Positions 17,685 through 27,138 of a stretch of 64,000 nucleotides of DNA are shown here, piece after piece. The stretch covers positions 186,001 to 250,000 of the forward strand of contig CAVXHJ010000010.1 in NCBI GenBank assembly GCA_963761435.1, read 5' to 3'. Each line of letters starts with the position of its first letter. Positions within the stretch are counted from its first letter, which is position 1. Made by a program: the position numbers and the translations under genes. The DNA comes from Roseiarcus sp963761435 (GTDB taxonomy: Bacteria > Pseudomonadota > Alphaproteobacteria > Rhizobiales > Beijerinckiaceae). The notes below the pieces were generated by a model that was not told the DNA's origin, searched no databases, and saw nothing but the letters and a program-made list of their open reading frames with translations.

Positions 17685-18536
17685 TCAGGGATTGACGAGC
17701 GGCGCCGCCGCGAGGTCGACTTGGCCCGAGGAAGCGAACTGTTTCTTGGCCTCGACGAGCCAGGCCTCATAGTCCGGCTGGCTGACCACGCGGACGTTGA
17801 TCGGCATGAATGCGTGGTCGATGCCGCAGATGTTCGAGCACTGCCCGTAGAACATGCCCTCGTGTTCGGCCTTGAACCAGGCCTTATTCAGCCGGCCGGG
17901 GATGGCGTCGATCTTCACGCCGAACGACGGCGCCGAAAACGAGTGAATGACATCCTGCGAGGTCACGTCGACTTCAATCACCTTGCCGACCGGGACGACC
18001 ATCTCGTGATCGGCGGTGATGAGGCGCGGCTGGTCGGGCTTGAGATCTTTGTCTTCGACATAGAGCGAATCGAACGAAAACCCACCCTCGGATTTCGGGT
18101 AGCCGTAGTTCCAATGCCACTGCGAGGCCGTCACCTTCACCGTCAGGTCGGGTGCGGGAATGATGAGCTGCTCCGCGAGCAGGCGGAACGAGGGCACCGC
18201 AATGACCACCAGCACGAGCGCGGGCGCGACCGTCCACGCGAATTCGAGGAGCCCGTTATGGGTCCGCCGCGAGGGCACGGGATTGGCTGTCTCGTGGAAG
18301 CGCCACACGATGTAGACGATGAGCCCAAGCACCAGGAGCGAAATGCCGATCGTCACCGGGAGCAGAATCCAGTTGTGGAACCAGAACATGTTGTCGGCGT
18401 TTTCGCCGTTTGGCGGCAGAAAGCCGATCCCACCAGGCTTCGGACCACCGAATATCTGCGCACCCGCCCTCGGCGCGGCGAGCGCAGCCAAGAGCCCGGC
18501 CAGGCCCGCCCTGATCGCGTTTGAGCGTACGCGCAT
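17685..18536 (-). CDS. ctaC: Cytochrome c oxidase subunit II
   Basis: Subunit II of the aa3 oxidase takes electrons from cytochrome c through its CuA centre. The 283 residues comprise a signal peptide (cut near APRAGAQ), two membrane helices (about 53-75 and 95-118) and a periplasmic cupredoxin domain. The CuA ligands are the His in DVIHSFSAPSFGVK and the cluster GQCSNICGIDHAFM. WHWNYGYP is the aromatic electron-entry patch. It is the first gene of the operon. Confidence 0.95.
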   Translation of the reverse strand: MRVRSNAIRAGLAGLLAALAAPRAGAQIFGGPKPGGIGFLPPNGENADNMFWFHNWILLPVTIGISLLVLGLIVYIVWRFHETANPVPSRRTHNGLLEFAWTVAPALVLVVIAVPSFRLLAEQLIIPAPDLTVKVTASQWHWNYGYPKSEGGFSFDSLYVEDKDLKPDQPRLITADHEMVVPVGKVIEVDVTSQDVIHSFSAPSFGVKIDAIPGRLNKAWFKAEHEGMFYGQCSNICGIDHAFMPINVRVVSQPDYEAWLVEAKKQFASSGQVDLAAAPLVNP

Positions 18537-18869
18537 ACCGACCTTTTCTCCTCACTCTCGCACGCATCGGGCGTGAGCGGCGCCGAGGGACCCCACGCCA
18601 CCTCGAATCCGCCGCAAGGGCGACAATAGACGGCGCGGAGAGACATTGACAAATGAAAAATTCTCTCGCCCGCCGAGCCGCAAAGTCGATCCGCGCCGAT
18701 ATGCGGCGTCCGCAGCGCGTTTTCGTCATCGCCGGGGCCGATCGACCCGCAGCTTTTGGCGACGGCGGCAATTTTGTGCTTGGCGGAGCGCCTCGGCGCC
18801 CGCAATATGGCGAGAAGCCTCCTAGGCTTAGGCTGCTGCGCTCGGCGCGGCGGCTGTAGGAGACGTGTG
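18537..18869. other. Divergent intergenic region upstream of ctaC
   Basis: About 330 bases between ctaC and the divergent coiled-coil gene. It must hold the promoters for both. A TTGACA hexamer (near 18646) could be a -35 element for the plus strand. Open stretches on both strands (for example 18653-18859 plus) lack motifs and good starts, so I call no gene. Confidence 0.4.
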
Positions 18870-19529
18870 ATGGACTACGAGATGCGCGCATCGTCGCGCC
18901 GGCCGGTTTCGCTCGCGCTGGTCTGCGTGGCGGCCATCGGCTGGCTGGCCGCGGCCGCCATGTGGTGGCAGTCGTGGCAGACCCAGTCTCAATTGACCCA
19001 GTCTCTGACCGCCGCCGAGCAGGCGCGCGAGTCCCTCGCATCGGACTTGCAGAACCTGCAAAAGACCTCCGGGACCGCCGCCGACCTGAAAAAGCAGGCC
19101 GCGGACGCGGAGAAGGCGCTATCCGACGCCTCGGCGGCTAGGGCGTCGGCGCAAAACGAGCTCGCCGATCTGACCCGGCAGATCGGCGACGCCAAGCTCG
19201 CCATTTCGGGCGCACAGGAAGAGGCCAGCGCCAAGACGCGCGACCTGCAGGCCGTCGACGCCAGGGTCAAGGACGAAACCGAACGCATCGCATCGCTCCA
19301 AAGCCAGGACCAGGCCCTCTCGGCAGAACAGGCTCGTCTCCAGAGCGACACCAACTCTGCGCGCAAGGCTTTGGCGGAGGCTCAAGCCGCGACCGCAGCC
19401 GCGCAAAGGGAGTTCCAGGCCCTACAAGGGCAGATCAACGCCGCCGCCGCCGAGCTCAACTCTATTCAGTCGCAAATTCGCGCGGCGAAGCCGGAACCGA
19501 ATTCGACGACTACAAGCCCGAACCCGTGA
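18870..19529 (+). CDS. Membrane-anchored coiled-coil protein
   Basis: A 219-residue protein with one N-terminal membrane helix (VSLALVCVAAIGWLAAAAMW) followed by about 160 residues of uninterrupted heptad-like Ala/Gln/Glu/Leu sequence, predicted as a long coiled coil. A Pro/Ser/Thr tail ends it. AGGAGA lies just before the ATG. The arrangement suggests a cytoplasmic N-terminus with the coiled coil in the periplasm, perhaps a structural or scaffold protein. No family is recognised. It stands upstream of the glycogen operon but 130 bases away. Confidence 0.75.
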   Translation: MDYEMRASSRRPVSLALVCVAAIGWLAAAAMWWQSWQTQSQLTQSLTAAEQARESLASDLQNLQKTSGTAADLKKQAADAEKALSDASAARASAQNELADLTRQIGDAKLAISGAQEEASAKTRDLQAVDARVKDETERIASLQSQDQALSAEQARLQSDTNSARKALAEAQAATAAAQREFQALQGQINAAAAELNSIQSQIRAAKPEPNSTTTSPNP

Positions 19530-19659
19530 GCGGTTCACCTTACGTCGGCGCTTCTTCGGCCGACGGGAGATTGTGTGACCGGGGCGCCCGTGTTTAAACG
19601 TTGAACGGACCGGCAAGTTTCAGGGCTGGCGCCGAGGCAGCCGCAAGGCGGGAGACTTC

Positions 19660-22140
19660 ATGGACGAGTTCGTCGACCAGCCCCGGCCGCCCGCGGCCGA
19701 GTTGCGTCCATATACCGCAGCCGAGCTCAAGGCGGCGGTGCTGGCCAAGCTCACCTACGCCGTTGGCAAGGCGCAGGAAGTCGCGAGCCCACGCGACTGG
19801 TTTCTCGCCGTCACCTTCGCCACCCGCGATATCGCGGTCGGCCGCTGGCTCGAAGCCCTGAACGGCGTCTACGCCGACGGGCGCAAGCGCGTCTATTATC
19901 TTTCGCTCGAATTCCTGATCGGGCGTCTCCTGTTCGATGCGATGACAAATCTCGGCGTCGCTGAGCCGATGGCGGAAGCGCTCGATCAGCTCGGCGTCAA
20001 CCTGTCGGACTTGCGCCGCATCGAGCCGGACGCCGCGCTCGGCAACGGCGGCCTCGGGCGCCTCGCGGCCTGTTTCATGGACAGCATGGCGACCCTCTCC
20101 ATCGCCGCGCACGGCTACGGCATCCGCTACGACAATGGCCTGTTCCGGCAGATCATCCGCGGCGGCTGGCAGCAGGAAACGCCGGAGGACTGGCTCGTCA
20201 ACGGCAATCCGTGGGAATTCGTCCGTCCCGAATACAATTACGCCATCGGTTTCGGCGGCTGGGTCGAAATGATCCAGGGCGACGACGATCGCGCGCACCA
20301 TGTCTGGCATCCCTCCGAGACGGTCGAGGCGGTCGCCTACGACACCCCGATCGTCGGCTGGCGGGGCAGACACGTCAATACGCTGCGCCTGTGGTCGGCG
20401 CGGGCGACGGACCCCTTGAAGCTCGAAGCCTTCAACGCTGGCGACTATATCGCCGCCTTTTCCGAGACCGTGCGCGCCGAGGCGATCTCCAAGGTTCTCT
20501 ATCCGAGCGACGCCACCCCGGCTGGCCAGGAATTGCGGCTCCGGCAGGAATATTTCTTCGCGTCAGCGTCGCTCCTCGACCTCATTCGCAGACACATCAA
20601 GCAATGGGGCGACGTGCGCACGCTCGGCGAGCACTCAGCCGTCCAGCTCAACGACACCCATCCGGCGATCGGCATCGCCGAATTGATGCGTATCCTCGTC
20701 GACCTCAACAAGGTCGAATGGGACGAGGCGTGGACGATCACGCAGGCGGTGTTCTCCTACACCAACCACACCCTGCTGCCGGAGGCGCTCGAGACCTGGC
20801 AGGTGCCGCTGATGGAGCGGATGCTGCCCCGCCACATGCAGATCATCTATCTGATCAATGCGGCGCACCTGGACAGCGCACGGCGGCGCGGCTTCGTCGA
20901 CCAGGGCTTGCTGGCGTCGATTTCGATGATCGACGAGCACGCCGGCCGGCGGGTGAGAATGGGCAACCTCGCCTTTGTCGGCTCGCACAAGATCAACGGC
21001 GTCTCCGCGCTCCACACCGATCTCATGCGCAAGACCGTGTTCCATGCCCTCAACTCGGTCTATCCCGGCCGTATCACCAACAAGACCAACGGCATCACCT
21101 TCCGCCGCTGGCTCATCGAGTGTAATCCGGGGCTCGCCGACATCATTCGCTCGCTCCTCGGCGAGCGCGCGCTCGACGACTATGAGGCGCTGAAGGGCCT
21201 CGCCGCGCATGCCGACGACTCGGCCGTCCAGCAGCGGGTGGCCGCAGCGCGCAAGACTTGCAAGGGCGCGCTGGCTCGGACCATCGCCGATCAGCTCAAC
21301 CAACGCGTCGATCTCGACGCGATGTTTGACGTTCAGGTCAAGCGGATCCACGAGTACAAGCGCCAGCTCCTCAACATTCTCGAGACTGTCGCCCGCTATA
21401 ACGCCATCCGCGCCAACCCGACGATCGACTTCGCGCCCCGGGTCAAGATCTTCGCCGGCAAGGCGGCCGCGAGCTATACTCAGGCCAAGCTCATCATCAA
21501 GCTCGCCATCGACGTGGCGAAAGTCGTCAATTCCGACCCGACCGTGCGTGGCCTGTTGAAGGTCGTGTTCCTGCCCAACTACAACGTCTCGCTGGCTGAG
21601 ATCATCATGCCGGCGGCCGATCTTTCGGAGCAGATCTCGACCGCGGGCATGGAAGCCTCGGGCACCGGCAACATGAAGATGGCGCTCAACGGCGCGCTGA
21701 CCGTCGGCACCCTCGACGGCGCCAACGTCGAGATGCGCGACCTGGTCGGCGACGACAACATCTTCATTTTCGGCCTGACCGCCGCCGAGGTCGAGACCGC
21801 GCGCGCCCAGGGAATCGATTCATCCGAACACATCGCCGCGTCGCCGATCCTGCGCGAAGCGCTCGACGAAATCGGCTCTGGCGTGTTCTCGACCGACGAC
21901 ACCGCGCGCTATCACGGCCTCGTCGATACGCTCACCCACCACGACTATTTCATGGTCTGCGCCGATTTCGACGCGTATTGGGCGACGCAGATCAAGATCG
22001 ACGAAGCTTGGCGCGACCGCAAACGGTGGATGCGCTCGAGCATCCTCAATACCGCCAATGTCGGCTGGTTCTCATCCGATCGAACGATCGCGGAATATGC
22101 GAAAGAGATCTGGAACGCGCCGTTTCGACCGATAAGCTGA
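19660..22140 (+). CDS. glgP: Glycogen phosphorylase
   Basis: Releases glucose 1-phosphate from the non-reducing ends of glycogen using phosphate and PLP. The product is 826 residues, the normal length for the family. The PLP-binding Lys673 sits in ASGTGNMKMALNGALTVGTL; other signatures are EPDAALGNGGLGRLAACFMD and the conserved KTNGITFRRWL. The region before the ATG at 19660 is open but lacks a good earlier start. It is the first gene of the glycogen cluster, and glgB begins 34 bases after it. Confidence 0.96.
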   Translation: MDEFVDQPRPPAAELRPYTAAELKAAVLAKLTYAVGKAQEVASPRDWFLAVTFATRDIAVGRWLEALNGVYADGRKRVYYLSLEFLIGRLLFDAMTNLGVAEPMAEALDQLGVNLSDLRRIEPDAALGNGGLGRLAACFMDSMATLSIAAHGYGIRYDNGLFRQIIRGGWQQETPEDWLVNGNPWEFVRPEYNYAIGFGGWVEMIQGDDDRAHHVWHPSETVEAVAYDTPIVGWRGRHVNTLRLWSARATDPLKLEAFNAGDYIAAFSETVRAEAISKVLYPSDATPAGQELRLRQEYFFASASLLDLIRRHIKQWGDVRTLGEHSAVQLNDTHPAIGIAELMRILVDLNKVEWDEAWTITQAVFSYTNHTLLPEALETWQVPLMERMLPRHMQIIYLINAAHLDSARRRGFVDQGLLASISMIDEHAGRRVRMGNLAFVGSHKINGVSALHTDLMRKTVFHALNSVYPGRITNKTNGITFRRWLIECNPGLADIIRSLLGERALDDYEALKGLAAHADDSAVQQRVAAARKTCKGALARTIADQLNQRVDLDAMFDVQVKRIHEYKRQLLNILETVARYNAIRANPTIDFAPRVKIFAGKAAASYTQAKLIIKLAIDVAKVVNSDPTVRGLLKVVFLPNYNVSLAEIIMPAADLSEQISTAGMEASGTGNMKMALNGALTVGTLDGANVEMRDLVGDDNIFIFGLTAAEVETARAQGIDSSEHIAASPILREALDEIGSGVFSTDDTARYHGLVDTLTHHDYFMVCADFDAYWATQIKIDEAWRDRKRWMRSSILNTANVGWFSSDRTIAEYAKEIWNAPFRPIS

Positions 22141-22174
22141 CCGGCAATCGGGAACCGTGACCAGGGAGGATCAA

Positions 22175-24391
22175 ATGGGCGAGGAATGGAGGGCGCCGGA
22201 AGACGCGCTCGACGCCATCGCAGCCGCCCGCAAATCCGACCCCTTCGCCGTGCTCGGGCCGCACCTGACGGCGGCGGGATGGGTCATCCGGGTGTTTGCG
22301 CCGGAGGCGATCTCGGTCCGCGCCCTCACCCCTGATGGCAAACTGCTGGCCAAGGCGGAGCGTCGCAAGGATGACTTTTTCGAGGCGCTGATCCCGTCGG
22401 CCAAGGAGCGGCCTGTCTATCGGGTCGAAGTCGAGACCGCGCACGGAACCTATTCCTACATCGACCCCTACGCGTTCGGGCCGGCGCTTGGTCCGCTTGA
22501 CGATTATCTCGCCCGTGAAGGCACGCATCGCCAGCTCTATCGCCGGCTCGGCGCGCAACTCATCCGCCATGAAGGCGTCGACGGCGTATTGTTTGCGGTC
22601 TGGGCGCCCAACGCGACGCGCGTTTCCGTTGTCGGCTCGTTCAATCAATGGGACGGCCGGCGCTGTCAGATGCGGCAGCGCTTCGACAGCGGCCTGTGGG
22701 AGATTTTCGTCCCCGAGCTTACCGTCGGCGCCGTCTACAAATACGAGATCGTTGGCCCGACCGGGGCGCTATTGCCGCTCAAGGCGGATCCGTTCGGCTT
22801 TGAGGCCGAGCTTCGCCCCTCGACCGCCTCGGTCGTCGCCCATAGCGACGACTTCACCTGGACCGACGCCGAGTACATGGCCAAGCGCCGCGAGGGCGAG
22901 CCGCGGCGCAAACCCATGTCGATCTACGAGGTCCATCTCGGGTCTTGGCGGCGCGGAGACGGCGGGCGGTTTCTCACCTACGACGAGCTGGCCGACCAGC
23001 TCATCCCCTACGTGGCGGATATGGGCTACACCCATATCGAGCTTTTGCCGATCAGCGAGCATCCTCTCGACGAATTGTGGGGCTACCAGCCGATCGGCCT
23101 GTTCGCGCCGACCCGCCGGTTCGGCGAGCCTGCCGGATTTGCGCGCTTCGTCGACCGTGCGCACGCGGCCGGCCTCGCCGTCATCCTCGACTGGGTCCCG
23201 GCCCATTTCCCGACCGACGCTCAGGGCCTCGCGCACTTCGACGGCACCGCGCTTTACGAGCACGCCGATCCGCGCAAGGGCTTCCATCCCGACTGGAACA
23301 CCGCGATCTATAATTTCGGCCGCCTCGAAGTCGCAAACTTCCTCTACTGCAACGCGCTCTACTGGGTCGACCGCTTCCACGTCGACGGGTTGCGCGTCGA
23401 CGCCGTCGCCTCGATGCTCTACCTCGACTATTCCCGCCGCGAGGGCGAATGGCTGCCGAACGCCGACGGCGGCAGGGAAAATCGCGAGGCGATCGCCTTT
23501 CTCCGACGCGCCAACGAACTCGTCTACGGCGGATTTCCCGGGGCGGTGACCATCGCCGAGGAATCGACCGCCTTTCCCGGCGTGTCGCGGCCGACCGACC
23601 ACGGCGGCCTCGGCTTCGGCTTCAAGTGGAACATGGGCTGGATGCACGACACGCTCGACTACATGGCGAGCGATCCGATCTATCGCCGCTGGAGTCACGA
23701 CAGACTGACGTTCGGCCTTCTCTACGCCTTCAGCGAAAATTTCGTCTTGCCGATCTCGCACGACGAGGTCGTGCACGGCAAAGCCTCGGTCGTCGGAAAA
23801 ATGCCCGGCGACGAATGGCGCCGCTTCGCCAACGCCCGCGCTTTTTATGGGTTCATGTGGGGCCACCCCGGCAAAAAGCTCCTGTTCATGGGCCAGGAGT
23901 TCGGCCAGACGACCGAGTGGAACGCTTCGGAGTCGCTCCCGTGGTGGCTGCTCGACCATTGGCCGCATCAAGGCGTACAGGCGCTGATCCGGGACCTCAA
24001 CCGGCTCTATCGCGAGACGCCCGCGCTGCATGTCCGCGATTGCGAGCCTGAGGGATTTCGCTGGATCGTCGTCAACGACGACACGCAATCGGTGCTCGCG
24101 TTTCTGCGGCGCGGCGCGGCGAGCGATCCCCCGGTCGCGGTGGTCAGCAACTTTACGCCGGAGCCGCGCGTCGGCTATCGTCTCGGCCTTCCTTATGAGG
24201 GGTTCTGGCGCGAGGCGCTCAACAGCGACGCGGGTCCCTACGGCGGCTCCAATATGGGCAATCTCGGCGGCGTCACAGCTGAGGCGCGCCCGTCGCACGG
24301 GTTCCCCGCCTCGGCGGCCTTGACCTTGCCGCCGCTCTCGACATTGTTCCTGGTGTTCAGCCCGCCCGCGGCTGAAAAAGCGGCGTCCTGA
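22175..24391 (+). CDS. glgB: 1,4-alpha-glucan branching enzyme
   Basis: Makes the alpha-1,6 branches of glycogen. The 738-residue product has an N-terminal CBM48-type region (SDPFAVLGPHLTAAG), a second CBM48 (VWAPNATRVSVVGSFNQWDG) and the GH13 barrel. Catalytic residues: nucleophile D409 in GLRVDAVASMLYLDYSR, acid/base E462 in TIAEESTAFPG and the third Asp in ISHDEVVHGK. The ATG at 22175 has GGGAGGA five bases upstream, better than the GTG at 22157. glgC starts 11 bases after its stop. Confidence 0.96.
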   Translation: MGEEWRAPEDALDAIAAARKSDPFAVLGPHLTAAGWVIRVFAPEAISVRALTPDGKLLAKAERRKDDFFEALIPSAKERPVYRVEVETAHGTYSYIDPYAFGPALGPLDDYLAREGTHRQLYRRLGAQLIRHEGVDGVLFAVWAPNATRVSVVGSFNQWDGRRCQMRQRFDSGLWEIFVPELTVGAVYKYEIVGPTGALLPLKADPFGFEAELRPSTASVVAHSDDFTWTDAEYMAKRREGEPRRKPMSIYEVHLGSWRRGDGGRFLTYDELADQLIPYVADMGYTHIELLPISEHPLDELWGYQPIGLFAPTRRFGEPAGFARFVDRAHAAGLAVILDWVPAHFPTDAQGLAHFDGTALYEHADPRKGFHPDWNTAIYNFGRLEVANFLYCNALYWVDRFHVDGLRVDAVASMLYLDYSRREGEWLPNADGGRENREAIAFLRRANELVYGGFPGAVTIAEESTAFPGVSRPTDHGGLGFGFKWNMGWMHDTLDYMASDPIYRRWSHDRLTFGLLYAFSENFVLPISHDEVVHGKASVVGKMPGDEWRRFANARAFYGFMWGHPGKKLLFMGQEFGQTTEWNASESLPWWLLDHWPHQGVQALIRDLNRLYRETPALHVRDCEPEGFRWIVVNDDTQSVLAFLRRGAASDPPVAVVSNFTPEPRVGYRLGLPYEGFWREALNSDAGPYGGSNMGNLGGVTAEARPSHGFPASAALTLPPLSTLFLVFSPPAAEKAAS

Positions 24392-24402
24392 CGGAGTTCG
24401 AC

Positions 24403-25686
24403 ATGGCCAAAACGAAATCGGCAAAGGAGCTCGGCGTTTCGGCGCCCTTTGCGCGCCACGCGATGGCTTATGTGCTTGCGGGCGGCCGCGGCAGCCGCCT
24501 GCTCGAGCTCACCGACCGACGCGCCAAGCCCGCCGTCTATTTCGGCGGCAAGTCGCGCATCATCGACTTCGCGCTCTCGAACGCGCTCAACTCCGGCATT
24601 CGCCGCATCGCGGTCGCCACGCAATACAAGGCCCACAGCCTCATCCGGCACCTCCAGCGCGGCTGGAACTTCTTCCGGCCGGAGCGCAACGAAAGTTTCG
24701 ACGTTCTGCCCGCTTCCCAGCGCGTCAATGAGACAATGTGGTATCTCGGGACCGCCGACGCGGTCTTTCAGAACATTGACATCATCGAGAGCTATCGTCC
24801 GCTGTTCATGGTGCTGCTCGCCGGCGATCACATCTACAAGATGGACTACGAGAAGATGTTGCAGCAGCACGTCGATTCCGGCGCCGACGTGACTGTGGGC
24901 TGCCTCGAGGCTTCGCTGGAAGAGGCCAAGGGCTTCGGCGTCATGCATGTGGACGCCAAGAACAACATCATCTCCTTCCTCGAAAAGCCGAAGAATCCCC
25001 CGCCGATGCCCGGCAAGCCCGACGTCGCGCTCTGCAGCATGGGCATCTATGTGTTCGAGACTTCGTTCCTGATCGACCTCCTCAAGCGCGACGCCGCGGA
25101 TTCGAATTCGAGCCACGATTTCGGCAAGGACATCATCCCTTACCTCGTCAAGAACGGGAAGGCGGTCGCCCATCACTTCTCGCAATCGTGCGTGACGTCG
25201 ACCGAGGAGGCCAAGCCCTATTGGCGGGACGTCGGGACCGTCGACGCCTATTGGGCCGCCAATATCGACCTTACCGACATCGTCCCCGACCTCGACCTCT
25301 ACGACCGTGGCTGGCCGATCTGGACCTATGGCGAGATCACGCCGCCGGCGAAATTCGTTCACGACGTGGACGGCCGGCGCGGCCTCGCGGTGTCGACCCT
25401 GCTCTCGGGAGGATGCATCGTCTCGGGCGCGTCGCTCAGCCGGTCGCTCGTCTTCACCGGCGTCCACGTCCATTCCTACACCACCGTCCATGAGACGGTC
25501 GTGCTGCCTTACGTCAGCATCGGCCGCAATGTGCGTCTGGCCAAAACCGTCATCGACAGCGAGGTGAGGATTCCCGACGGCCTCGTCGTCGGCGAGGACC
25601 CCGAGCTCGACGCCAAACGCTTCCGGCGCACTGAAAGCGGCGTCACCCTGATCACCCAGCCGATGATCGACAAGCTCGCCCTATGA
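24403..25686 (+). CDS. glgC: Glucose-1-phosphate adenylyltransferase
   Basis: Makes ADP-glucose, the committed step of bacterial glycogen synthesis. The 427-residue product opens its nucleotidyltransferase domain with MAYVLAGGRGSRLLELTDRR and contains the catalytic-site VLLAGDHIYKMDYEKML and the sugar-phosphate site SFLEKPKN. The C-terminal left-handed beta-helix carries the allosteric region. Its stop overlaps the glgA start (ATGA), so the two are translationally coupled. Confidence 0.96.
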   Translation: MAKTKSAKELGVSAPFARHAMAYVLAGGRGSRLLELTDRRAKPAVYFGGKSRIIDFALSNALNSGIRRIAVATQYKAHSLIRHLQRGWNFFRPERNESFDVLPASQRVNETMWYLGTADAVFQNIDIIESYRPLFMVLLAGDHIYKMDYEKMLQQHVDSGADVTVGCLEASLEEAKGFGVMHVDAKNNIISFLEKPKNPPPMPGKPDVALCSMGIYVFETSFLIDLLKRDAADSNSSHDFGKDIIPYLVKNGKAVAHHFSQSCVTSTEEAKPYWRDVGTVDAYWAANIDLTDIVPDLDLYDRGWPIWTYGEITPPAKFVHDVDGRRGLAVSTLLSGGCIVSGASLSRSLVFTGVHVHSYTTVHETVVLPYVSIGRNVRLAKTVIDSEVRIPDGLVVGEDPELDAKRFRRTESGVTLITQPMIDKLAL

Positions 25687-27138
25687 GCGAGTTGAACGTT
25701 CTCTCGGTCGCCTCGGAGATCTTCCCGCTTATCAAGACCGGAGGGCTCGCCGACGTCGCCGGCGCCCTGCCTGCCGCTCTCGCGCGCGAAGGCGTCGAGG
25801 TGAGGACGCTCGTCCCCGGCTATCCGGCGGTCATGGCCAAGCTCGCCGCTGCTTCCACCGCGCGCGAATATGGCGATCTTTTCGGCGGTCCGGCTCGCGT
25901 CATCGCCGGGAAGGGCGGCGGGACTCGACCTGTTCGCGATCGATGCGCCCCATCTCTTCGACCGGCCTGGCAATCCCTACCTCGGCCCAGACGGTCTCGA
26001 CTGGCCCGACAATGCGCGGCGTTTCGCTGCGCTCGGGCGGGTCGGCGCCGACATCGGGCTCGGGGAGATCGACGCGTTCAAGCCGCAGGTGGTGCATGCG
26101 CATGACTGGCAGGCGGCGCTCGCTCCCGCCTACCTGCACTACGCCGGGGGGCCGCGTCCGGGCACGGCGATCACGATCCACAACATCGCCTTCCAGGGCC
26201 ACTATCCCGCCTCGGTCTTCGGCGAGCTCGGCCTGCCCGCAACCGCGCTCGCCATCGACGGGGTCGAGTATTTCGGCGGCGTGGGTTTTTTGAAGGCCGG
26301 CCTCCTCCTCTCCGACCGGATCACCACCGTCTCCCCGACCTATGCGCGGGAGATCATGACGCCGGAATTCGGGATGGCGCTCGACGGACTTTTGCGCACC
26401 CGCGCCGCCGTCGTGCAGGGCATCGTCAACGGCATCGACGACACAGTCTGGAATCCCGCCACCGACACTGCGTTGCCGCAGAACTATAGCGCGCTGCGTA
26501 TCGATATGCGGGTGCGCAACAAGACCGCCCTCCAGGCCCAGATGGGAATGGCCCCGGGGGTGAACCGGCCCCTGTTCGGCGTCGTCTCGCGTCTTTCGGA
26601 TCAGAAGGGCCTCGACCTGTTGTTGCAGGCTCTGCCAGGCGTCATCGCCAAGGGCGGGCAGCTCGCGCTGCTCGGCTCGGGCGACCGGGCGCTCGAAGCG
26701 GGTTTCGCCGCCGCCGCCGCGGCGCGTCCGGACTCGGTCGCCTGCGTCCTCGGCTACGACGAAAGGCTCGCCCACCTCTTCCAGGCCGGCGCCGATTTCA
26801 TCGTCGTGCCCTCGCGCTTCGAGCCTTGCGGCCTGACGCAGCTCTGCGCGCTTCGCTACGGCGCCCTGCCGATCGTCGCCCGCGTCGGCGGCCTCGCCGA
26901 TACAGTGATCGACGCCAACGAGTCGGCCAGGGCGGCAGGCGTCGCGACGGGCGTCCAGTTCTATCCGCCCTCGGTCGATGCCTTGTCTTATGCGCTCGAC
27001 CGGGCGTTCGAGATCGGCCACGATCCGGCGACCTCGCGGCGCATGAGGCTCAACGGCATGCGGTCGGATGTCTCCTGGCGCGGTCCCGCGCAGCGCTACG
27101 CCGCGCTTTACCGCGCGCTCGCGAGGCCGGCCGAATGA
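25683..27138 (+). CDS. glgA: Glycogen synthase (one frame break)
   Basis: GT5 glycogen synthase that adds glucose from ADP-glucose. The N-terminal frame gives MSELNVLSVASEIFPLIKTG with the ADP-glucose loop KTGGLADV and runs to VIAGK. There the frame breaks in a short G run (25913-25915), and the next frame continues AAGLDLFAIDAPHLFDRP to the end. Dropping one G gives a protein of 484 residues, the family length. The C-terminal motif PSRFEPCGLTQLCALRYG holds the catalytic Glu. Both ends overlap neighbours by ATGA. The break is probably a sequencing insertion. Confidence 0.93.

Noticed and set aside
17661..17692. Inverted repeat between ctaC and ctaD (GATCGGC and GCCGATC)
   Set aside because: Short, lacks a T tract and lies inside an operon; no role can be supported.
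18653..18859. 68-codon frame upstream of the coiled-coil gene
   Set aside because: No motif, an Arg-rich antiframe look and no conserved start; the region is better read as a divergent promoter.
26826..27134. Upstream extension of the glgX/malQ frame
   Set aside because: It lies inside glgA in another frame and is Arg-rich antiframe sequence; the GlgX start overlaps the glgA stop.
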